A stretch of DNA of 6,580 nt from Burkholderiales bacterium (GTDB lineage: Bacteria > Pseudomonadota > Gammaproteobacteria > Burkholderiales > SG8-39). The notes under the pieces were generated by a model that was not told the origin of the DNA, searched no databases, and saw only the letters and a program-made list of their open reading frames with translations. The translations under genes and the position numbers were made by a program. The stretch lies in the NCBI GenBank assembly GCA_919902965.1, contig CAKKSJ010000457.1, positions 10,603 through 17,182 on the forward strand. Reading direction: 5' to 3'. Of this stretch, positions 1 through 4,290 are shown one piece after another (position 1 is the stretch's first letter; every line of letters begins with the position of its first letter).

Positions 1-1363
1 GCGCTGCGCCCTGCACCGACCAGGCCTGCGTCGCGCCGTTGTCTACATCGCTCGCGCTGAGTTGACCGGTGGCCGTCAGCGCGGTGTCTTCCGTGACTGC
101 GCCCACAAGTGCGGCCGCCGTATTGGTGATTACCGGGCCGTCGTTGTTGCCGGTCACCGTGACCGTCAAGGTCGCCACGGATGTCGCGCCTGCGAGGTCG
201 GACACCGTGTAGGCGACCTGGGTCGTCGTGCTCTGGCCAAGGGCGAGAGATTGAAACGCCGCGTCCGGATTGAAGCTGTAGCTGCCATCGGCTGCGATCA
301 CGAATGTGCCGCCATTGCTGCCGGCCACGCCCTGCCCAACCTGGCCGGCGGCGCCGTTTACCGCGGCGACATGCAGCACGTCGAGATGATCGCTGTCCGT
401 GTCATTGACCAGAACGTTACCGGTTGCGGCCGGGGTGTCCTCGTCGGTCGCGGCGCTGTCAGCGTCCGCAAGCGGCCCGGTGTTCTCCAGCACGATCCCA
501 TAGGCCTCCCAGTCGGTGGCCTTCAGGTCAAATGACGAAAACGAAAACGTCGGGCCGTTGTCGCGACTGGAATTGGCGTTGGCCGCAAGAAAGGCGTCGA
601 AGGCTTCCAGCTCTGTCTGGGCGGCGGCGCGTTCGCCGTAGGTGAGGTGCAACTCCAGCGTGTCGAATCCCTTGCCGCCGTCGTAGCGGTCGGTCGAGGT
701 CGAACCGATCGCGCTCAGGTCGGTCGTCAGCAGATTCTCAGTCCAGGAGTAGACGCCGGTATCCTTGCCGCCCTGTGCGTAAAGCATGTCGTTGCCGGCG
801 CCGCCGTTGAGGTAGTCATTCCCCGCGCTGCCATGTCCGCCGGAACCTTCGGAACCACCGTGGTAGCTGCCCGACCCCCCGCGGGAACGGCCCGATCCGC
901 TGGCGACCCAATTCGCCCCCGAACCCGAGCCTTGGGAATCGCCGTATAAAATGTCGTCGCCTGCGCCACCCAGGAGCGTATCGTTGCCACGGCCGCCAAA
1001 CAGGGCGTCGTTGCCGGCATCACCTTCCAGGCGGTCATTGCCTTTGCCGCCCTTGAGAACGTCGTTGCCGTCGCCGCCCCGCAGCGTGTCGTCGCCCTTG
1101 CCGCCGTCGAGCTTGTCGTTCCCCGCGCCACCGATCAGGGTGTCTTCACCTTTGCCGCCTTTGAGCTTGTCGGCCCCGTCGCCGCCATCGAGCAGGTCGT
1201 TGCCGTCGCCGCCGTCGAGCTTGTCCTTGCCGGCACCCCCGTACAGGAGATCATTACCCGCGCCACCGTCGAGACGGTCATCGCCATCCCCGCCATCGAG
1301 GAGGTCATTGCCCTTCCCGCCCTTGAGTTTGTCCTTGCCGCTGGTGCCGTTGATGGTCGCCAT
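1..1363 (-). CDS. RTX/VCBS-repeat large secreted protein (adhesin-like), N-terminal part, partial
   Basis: The reading frame opens at the ATG whose complement is 1361-1363 and stays open for 454 codons to the left edge, so the C-terminus is missing. Residues 6-140 are 15 contiguous nonapeptides of the type GGxGxDxLx, the RTX calcium-binding beta-roll motif. Residues 143-177 are a Gly/Ser-rich insert, and two more RTX units follow at about 178-195. Residues 225-295 form a linker module starting YDGGKGFDTLEL. From about 304 a cadherin-like/VCBS domain begins (DEDTPAATGNVLVNDTDSD), ending in the junction motif GNNDGP at 405-410, where a second repeat starts. Proteins of this class are usually very large, exported by type I secretion through a C-terminal signal, and act as adhesins or biofilm proteins. 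That signal would lie outside the window. No Sec signal peptide is visible at the N-terminus, as expected for type I substrates. It is translationally coupled to the phosphotransferase upstream. Function as an adhesin is inferred. Confidence 0.93.
   Translation of the reverse strand, partial: MATINGTSGKDKLKGGKGNDLLDGGDGDDRLDGGAGNDLLYGGAGKDKLDGGDGNDLLDGGDGADKLKGGKGEDTLIGGAGNDKLDGGKGDDTLRGGDGNDVLKGGKGNDRLEGDAGNDALFGGRGNDTLLGGAGDDILYGDSQGSGSGANWVASGSGRSRGGSGSYHGGSEGSGGHGSAGNDYLNGGAGNDMLYAQGGKDTGVYSWTENLLTTDLSAIGSTSTDRYDGGKGFDTLELHLTYGERAAAQTELEAFDAFLAANANSSRDNGPTFSFSSFDLKATDWEAYGIVLENTGPLADADSAATDEDTPAATGNVLVNDTDSDHLDVLHVAAVNGAAGQVGQGVAGSNGGTFVIAADGSYSFNPDAAFQSLALGQSTTTQVAYTVSDLAGATSVATLTVTVTGNNDGPVITNTAAALVGAVTEDTALTATGQLSASDVDNGATQAWSVQGAA
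833..937 (-). other. Gly/Ser-rich insert interrupting the RTX beta-roll
   Basis: These bases encode residues 143-177 of the RTX/VCBS protein. After the unit GGAGDDILYGD the repeat periodicity stops and the chain becomes almost all Gly, Ser and a few polar residues (for example GSGSGANW and GGSGSYHGGSEGSGGHG). The RTX period resumes at GSAGNDYLN. The insert keeps the frame and its length is not a multiple of nine residues, so it looks like a flexible linker splitting the roll into a 15-unit block and a 2-unit block rather than a decayed repeat. Its role is unknown. Confidence 0.8.
944..1348 (-). repeat. 15 tandem 27-bp RTX (GGxGxDxLx) repeats
   Basis: This is an uninterrupted tandem array of 27-bp units coding residues 6-140 of the RTX/VCBS protein. 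The first unit is degenerate (GTSGKDKLK); the other fourteen fit G-G/D-x-G-x-D-x-L-x, with the third position varying among K, D, A and R. In RTX proteins this motif binds Ca2+ between successive turns of a parallel beta-roll that folds after export. Aspartate and the flanking glycines are kept in every unit, which argues for selection on calcium binding. Two further units lie beyond the Gly/Ser insert, outside this array. Confidence 0.93.
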
Positions 1364-1366
1364 TCT

Positions 1367-2560
1367 TTAGATCTCCTTTTCTTTACACGGCACACTGGCT
1401 GCGGCCGGGACGTTGCGTCGGTGGAGCACGGGGCTCATGGGTACTGCGGATGAATCAACTTCAACCGATGCGGCACGCAAGCGCTTGCCGGCATCGAAAA
1501 AAAACTCGGACAGGCGCTCACCACCCGGCCAGCGCCGCGACCAGCGCGCGCCGCGCGTGCACAAGCGCTGCGCGCCCTGGGCCGTCACGCCGACGCGGTC
1601 GGTGCGCTCGCAGACCTCGGGATTCCACCAGGCGCCCTGGCCCTTGTGCTTCAGGACCAGCGACAGGCGCATGCAGCTATGCAGGCTGCCGAATCGGGAC
1701 AGATAGACCAGCGCGTCCGCCGCCGTGCGCTGCGACTGCAAGGCAAACAGCGGCAGGAAGCGCTTCAGGAGCGCCTCTTCAAGCCCCGCGTCATCGGGCA
1801 TGTACTCGTCGCAAAGCAGCCAGGCGAGGTCGTCGAGCGCGTCCCGGGCGCCGCAGTGTTCCCAATCGACCCAGCCCACCCCGCCCTCATCGGCGCCGCC
1901 TTCGAGCAGCAATGCGTTGCCGGGGCGCGCATCCCATTTGACGAATGAATAGCGTCTGGGCGCCATCTGCTCAGGCGTGACCGACGCGCCGATGTCGGGG
2001 TCCGGCAGGCGGAGTTGCGCGGCGACGCGGCCGGGGCTCGACAACATTCCGGCGATCCATTCGGACGTGGCGCCGATGGGCGCGACACGCTGCGCGAGCG
2101 CCGCTTTGTCCGCCGCCCGCTGGCACAGCAGCAGCGCGGCCGCGGCACGCGCAGCCCAGGCACCTGCAAAGCGGACTTCACCGCCGCCAAACGCCGCCGA
2201 CAGGCGCCGCGCGCCGAGGTCCTCCTGGATCAGCCATTCGCCGTCGAAGGCGAGCACCGCAGGCACCGGCGCGCCGGCGGCGCGCAGTTCGCGCAGTACA
2301 CCCGCTTCCAGGGCCGCGCGCGGCGCGCTCTTGCGGCGTGTCACTATATAGGTGCTCTTTGCTCCCACTGCGCGCACCGAACAGCGCGCGGCGCCGCCCG
2401 GATACTCGATGCTGACCGGCTCGATGCCGAGCAGGCTCGAGCAGGCACGCGCCGCCGACTCCGGCGATATGCGGGGCGCCTTTGCGCGATTTTCGTCGCG
2501 CGTTGAAACTTGTTGTATGGTTTGAGTCAAATTTGGCCGCAAGCGAGCGTATGGTCCCAT
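1367..2560 (-). CDS. Phosphotransferase of the APH/choline-kinase fold (unknown substrate)
   Basis: The 397-residue product has the layout of aminoglycoside-phosphotransferase-like enzymes (family PF01636 by motif). It has an N-lobe with a YIVTRR strand (71-76), the helix ALEAGVLREL with E85, and a hinge around QEDLG (112-116). The catalytic loop is FVKWDARPGN (206-215), with presumed catalytic base D210 and metal ligand N215. The second metal-binding aspartate D232 is in GWVDWE. The usual His-Gly before the catalytic Asp is Lys-Trp here. The C-lobe has DALDDLAWLL (240-249), as in the family. It should be cytoplasmic and transfer ATP phosphate to a small molecule; the substrate cannot be read from sequence. 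The gene ends 3 nt before the RTX gene and carries its ribosome binding site. The ATG at 2560 has no good Shine-Dalgarno and sits inside an inverted repeat. A TTG at 2530 (codon 11) overlaps the stop of a small upstream ORF and is an alternative start. Confidence 0.85.
   Translation of the reverse strand: MGPYARLRPNLTQTIQQVSTRDENRAKAPRISPESAARACSSLLGIEPVSIEYPGGAARCSVRAVGAKSTYIVTRRKSAPRAALEAGVLRELRAAGAPVPAVLAFDGEWLIQEDLGARRLSAAFGGGEVRFAGAWAARAAAALLLCQRAADKAALAQRVAPIGATSEWIAGMLSSPGRVAAQLRLPDPDIGASVTPEQMAPRRYSFVKWDARPGNALLLEGGADEGGVGWVDWEHCGARDALDDLAWLLCDEYMPDDAGLEEALLKRFLPLFALQSQRTAADALVYLSRFGSLHSCMRLSLVLKHKGQGAWWNPEVCERTDRVGVTAQGAQRLCTRGARWSRRWPGGERLSEFFFDAGKRLRAASVEVDSSAVPMSPVLHRRNVPAAASVPCKEKEI
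1371..1380 (-). promoter_or_regulatory. Ribosome binding site of the RTX/VCBS gene, embedded in the end of the phosphotransferase gene
   Basis: On the minus strand the sequence AAAAGGAGAT lies upstream of the RTX start, with AAGGAG at 1373-1378 and 9 nt between it and the ATG. The same bases code the last residues (KEKEI) of the upstream phosphotransferase. This strong Shine-Dalgarno fixes the RTX start and implies translational coupling between the two genes. Confidence 0.88.
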
Positions 2561-2637
2561 TCGACTTGCGGGCGGGAACGTGCTGGCTGCAGGCTTGCGA
2601 CTCTGCGAACGAACGGAAACAGCAATGATTTTGTCAT
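2527..2637 (-). CDS. Possible 36-residue leader peptide / small ORF overlapping the phosphotransferase start
   Basis: On the minus strand an ATG at 2637-2635 opens a 36-codon frame, starting MTKSLLFPFVRRVASL and ending HTLACGQI, with its TGA at 2529-2527. It has the best ribosome binding site in the region: AGGAAGG at 2646-2652, 8 nt before the ATG. It overlaps the first codons of the phosphotransferase in another frame. Its TGA overlaps a TTG codon in the phosphotransferase frame as TTGA, the geometry of stop-restart coupling. I recognise no family. It could be a translated leader controlling the kinase gene, a remnant N-terminus split off by a frameshift, or a chance ORF. The Shine-Dalgarno and overlap are seen; the coding role is inferred. 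Confidence 0.33.
   Translation of the reverse strand: MTKSLLFPFVRRVASLQPARSRPQVEWDHTLACGQI
2537..2571 (-). repeat. Inverted repeat enclosing the ATG of the phosphotransferase
   Basis: CCGCAAG at 2537-2543 is exactly complementary to CTTGCGG at 2565-2571. The pairing can extend by CGA/TCG across a one-base bulge, and ATGG/CCAT (2551-2554 and 2557-2560) can pair near the apex. The complement of the ATG at 2560 lies in this inner element. In mRNA this could hide that start codon, or it may be incidental in GC-rich DNA. Confidence 0.5.
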
Positions 2638-2664
2638 CGATCCACCCTTCCTGTAGAAAGACTG

Positions 2665-2710
2665 TCGGTCAACCTGGCGCAAACGGCGTGTTTGCGCCGT
2701 GGTCCACCGA
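2665..2710 (-). repeat. Long inverted repeat (hairpin) in the leader of the phosphotransferase-RTX transcript
   Basis: The inner arms GGCGCAAAC (2676-2684) and GTTTGCGCC (2690-2698) are perfect 9-bp complements with a 5-nt loop. Outer arms TCGGTCAACC (2665-2674) and GGTCCACCGA (2701-2710) pair at 8 of 10 positions, with one of the remaining two a G-U wobble in the minus-strand transcript. The full stem is about 18 bp with a small internal bulge. In the minus-strand transcript it ends 12 nt before the Shine-Dalgarno of the small ORF and is followed by only a weak U-rich stretch, so it is not a classic terminator in that direction. On the plus strand five T (2718-2722) follow 7 nt later, but no plus-strand gene ends there. 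It could be an attenuator, an RNA stability or protein-binding element, or a DNA operator. Confidence 0.65.
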
Positions 2711-2780
2711 TGTCAGCTTTTTCTTGTAAATCAACCCTGCGCAGCACCGGTTTGTCGATCCGGCTGGTGCGGGCGCGACC

Positions 2781-2808
2781 AATATACCTACTAATGAGAA
2801 TTAGTCAA
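2781..2808 (-). promoter_or_regulatory. Candidate sigma-70 promoter for the phosphotransferase-RTX operon
   Basis: Reading the minus strand, TTGACT (complement of 2803-2808) is a near-consensus -35 box. After a 16-nt spacer, TATATT (complement of 2781-2786) is a near-consensus -10 box. It is the best promoter-like pair I found in the divergent intergenic region and points at the small ORF, the phosphotransferase and the RTX gene. The predicted transcript start is near 2774, giving a leader of about 137 nt to the small ORF ATG or about 214 nt to the phosphotransferase ATG. The region is locally AT-rich in an otherwise GC-rich window. Confidence 0.6.
2790..2805. promoter_or_regulatory. Fur-box-like palindrome inside the promoter spacer
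   Basis: ACTAAT-GAGA-ATTAGT is a perfect 6-bp inverted repeat with a 4-nt centre. TAATGAGAAT matches the core of many proteobacterial Fur boxes, and I count 11 of 19 matches to the classic 19-bp consensus. It lies between the -35 and -10 boxes, the usual place for a repressor. Iron-regulated RTX proteins are known (the Neisseria Frp proteins). Another regulator could equally own this palindrome, so the Fur assignment is tentative. Confidence 0.4.
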
Positions 2809-2975
2809 TATGTGAACTATCCTTCCTGCGGGGTAGGGCGCAGGTAGGCGGCGGGCATTTTCGAGCGCGTGTAGATCCGCGCGCGCGGTCCGAAGCCGGA
2901 GCCGCATCGCCTCACGCCCTGCCTGGAATGCGATGGGCTGCGCCATTGGGCGTGATCGAACGGGGCGCCGGCGGG

Positions 2976-2981
2976 TATAAT
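2976..2981 (+). promoter_or_regulatory. TATAAT -10 element before the small membrane ORF
   Basis: A perfect TATAAT sits 29 nt before the ATG of the small ORF at 3011, giving a predicted transcript start near 2988. No good -35 box lies 16-18 nt upstream. The nearest, TTGGGC at 2946-2951, is 24 nt away, so the promoter is weak or depends on an activator. It could also drive the efflux genes downstream. Confidence 0.4.
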
Positions 2982-3010
2982 TTTGATATTGACGAAACCG
3001 GGCCGACAGC

Positions 3011-3160
3011 ATGAACCACAGGATTGCCAAACGAGTCGGAAAAGCAGGCGGGCTAATTGTCGTCGCAGTTGCAGCCGCCATGTTCTATAGGTTACGTCAA
3101 TATGCGCGCGAGCGACTCGCTCGCGCCGAAACCGGGAGCCAGCAGGCCAGTGCGAAATAG
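3011..3160 (+). CDS. Small single-pass membrane protein, hypothetical (49 aa)
   Basis: The frame runs from ATG at 3011 to TAG at 3158-3160. The N-terminus is basic (MNHRIAKRVGKAGG). A hydrophobic segment at about residues 15-25 (LIVVAVAAAMF) could span the membrane, and a charged tail follows (YRLRQYARERLARAE, then GSQQASAK). By the positive-inside rule both ends are basic and the topology is unclear. A TATAAT lies upstream, but no clear Shine-Dalgarno precedes the ATG. It is 80 nt from the adaptor gene and on the same strand, so it may be co-transcribed with the pump, where small membrane proteins sometimes assist. I recognise no family. The helix-plus-charged-tail composition is protein-like, but the length allows a chance ORF. 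Confidence 0.42.
   Translation: MNHRIAKRVGKAGGLIVVAVAAAMFYRLRQYARERLARAETGSQQASAK
3106..3126. repeat. Perfect 10-bp-arm palindrome within the small ORF
   Basis: GCGCGAGCGA (3106-3115) and TCGCTCGCGC (3117-3126) are exact reverse complements around a single C. In the small ORF these bases code the charged tail (about ARERLAR). It may be a DNA-binding site or a transcript hairpin upstream of the efflux operon. No T-run follows, so it is not an intrinsic terminator. GC-rich composition raises the chance of coincidence. Confidence 0.55.
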
Positions 3161-3226
3161 CGTCCGCCTGTAGCGAATCTTTGATGTACAAAGCAAGAAT
3201 TTGACTGGGCGCGTCCTTGCGTACCC

Positions 3227-3231
3227 TGGAG
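3227..3231 (+). promoter_or_regulatory. Ribosome binding site deciding the adaptor start
   Basis: TGGAG lies 9 nt before the ATG at 3241. This supports 3241 over the in-frame TTG at 3217, which would add eight residues before an otherwise well-formed signal peptide and has no Shine-Dalgarno of its own. Confidence 0.6.
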
Positions 3232-3240
3232 TCCGTCCCA

Positions 3241-4275
3241 ATGCGCATCTGTTCTGCGTTATTTGCCGCGCTGCTCGCATTCCCGGCTTACGCTCAGGCG
3301 GAGCGCCCGAGCGTCGCGCCGGCCGTCGCGACCAAGCCGCTGTCGGAGATCGCGGTGTATCCGGAACGCCGGGCCACGGCGCAAGCCGTATCGCTGAATG
3401 AGTCGCGCATCGCCGCCGAGATCGCCGGCCGCATAGAGGCCATCCCGGTCCGGGTCGGCGAGCGCACTGCGCGCGGGGCCATACTCGTGCGCATCGAGTG
3501 CCGCGACTACGAACTCGCGCGCGAGCGCGCATCAGCGAGCATCAAGGCCCTGGATGCGCGCCTTTCCCTGGCGGAGCAGCAACTCCGGCGCGCGCGCGAG
3601 CTCGCCGCCCGCGGGTTCTTTTCCAAGGAAGCGCTCGCCGCGCGGGAAACCGAGGTGCAGGTGCTGCGCGCGGATGCAGAGCAGGCGCGCGCGCAGCTCG
3701 ATACTGCGGCGCGGGCGGTCGGAAAGTGCACGATACGCGCGCCTTTCGCTGCGATCGTGCGCGAGCGGCTCGGGCAGGTGGGCGAGCTGGCTACACCCGG
3801 CAGCCCGCTGCTTGCGCTCAGCGACGCCGAGCGCGTCGAGGTGTCGGCGCAATTACAAATTAGCGACGCGCAATCCCTGGGTAAGGCCGCCGCTGTGCGT
3901 TTTATCGGAGACGGGGGTGCGCGGGCGCTCGCACTGCTGCGCATTTCGCCCGCGATTTCTCCCCAGGCGCGCACGCGGGAGGCGCGACTGCGCTTCAAAG
4001 GCGAGCCGGCCGCGGCCGGCGCGTCGGGCTCTGTGATCTGGCGCGATTCGCGGCCGCATATTGCCGCTGAGTTCATAGTGCGCCGCGAGGGCGCGCTCGG
4101 CGTATTCCTCGAAGAGGGCGGCGCCGCCCGGTTTCACCCCCTTGCCGGGGCGCAGGAAGGCCGTCTCACCGCAGTCGAGCTGCCGCAGCAGGCGCGTATC
4201 GTCGTCACCGGCCAGTTGACGCTGCGCGGCGGGCAGCGCCTGAACGGGCAGACCCCGGCCGCAGCCCGGAAATAG
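3241..4275 (+). CDS. RND efflux periplasmic adaptor subunit (HlyD/membrane fusion family)
   Basis: The product is 344 residues. Residues 1-20 are a Sec signal peptide ending in a plausible AYAQA cleavage site; there is no lipobox cysteine, so it should be a soluble periplasmic protein rather than a lipoprotein. The first half of the lipoyl/barrel-sandwich domain lies around 59-88 (AGRIEAIPVRVGE). An alpha-helical hairpin of heptad-like character spans about 89-160. The second lipoyl half starts at CTIRAPF (163-169) and ends near GELATPGSPLLALSD. A beta-barrel follows (about 200-270), then a short membrane-proximal part to the end. Adaptors of this type bridge the RND permease to an outer-membrane TolC-like channel. 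The permease gene starts 15 nt downstream, so they form an operon. No outer-membrane factor gene is in the window. C87 and C163 flank the hairpin and could form a disulfide. The substrate is not predictable. Confidence 0.95.
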   Translation: MRICSALFAALLAFPAYAQAERPSVAPAVATKPLSEIAVYPERRATAQAVSLNESRIAAEIAGRIEAIPVRVGERTARGAILVRIECRDYELARERASASIKALDARLSLAEQQLRRARELAARGFFSKEALAARETEVQVLRADAEQARAQLDTAARAVGKCTIRAPFAAIVRERLGQVGELATPGSPLLALSDAERVEVSAQLQISDAQSLGKAAAVRFIGDGGARALALLRISPAISPQARTREARLRFKGEPAAAGASGSVIWRDSRPHIAAEFIVRREGALGVFLEEGGAARFHPLAGAQEGRLTAVELPQQARIVVTGQLTLRGGQRLNGQTPAAARK

Positions 4276-4290
4276 GCGTCCTCGCGCGCC

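Larger units (their letters stand above)
2638..3010. other. Intergenic control region without a convincing larger gene
   Basis: This stretch separates the minus-strand phosphotransferase operon from the plus-strand genes. It holds, left to right: the ribosome binding site of the small ORF, the long hairpin, a weaker inverted repeat (GCACC 2744-2748 / GGTGC 2766-2770), and the minus-strand promoter with its Fur-like palindrome. A featureless GC-rich segment (about 2820-2970) and a TATAAT element follow. Open frames crossing 2791-3081 and 2817-3248 on the minus strand lack a ribosome binding site and recognisable motifs, and I do not call them genes. I see no tRNA or known riboswitch fold. Confidence 0.6.

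Noticed and set aside
944..1348. Regular short repeats as a possible CRISPR array
   Set aside because: Units are contiguous with no spacers, vary at codon-compatible positions and encode RTX nonapeptides.
951..1370. Pro/Ser-repeat ORF on the plus strand
   Set aside because: Its periodic Pro-Pro-Ser pattern is the reverse complement of the 27-bp RTX repeats; the minus-strand frame has the known calcium-binding motif and a strong ribosome binding site.
1367..2560. Aminoglycoside resistance gene
   Set aside because: The fold matches, but the catalytic loop departs from known resistance enzymes and the neighbour is an RTX gene with no mobile element; the substrate is unknown.
2665..2722. Rho-independent terminator on the plus strand
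   Set aside because: The stem is good and five T follow, but they are 7 nt away and no plus-strand gene ends upstream in the window.
2625..2729. 34-codon plus-strand ORF running through the long hairpin
   Set aside because: No Shine-Dalgarno, no recognisable sequence, and it lies opposite the leader with the better minus-strand signals.
2928..3013. 28-codon plus-strand ORF ending with an ATGA overlap on the small membrane ORF
   Set aside because: The overlap is suggestive, but there is no ribosome binding site, and the TATAAT predicted to start transcription lies inside it.
2817..3248. 143-codon minus-strand ORF, and an overlapping 96-codon ORF ending at 2791
   Set aside because: No ribosome binding site or domain; both are Arg-rich, and the longer one crosses the ribosome binding site and 5' end of the adaptor gene.
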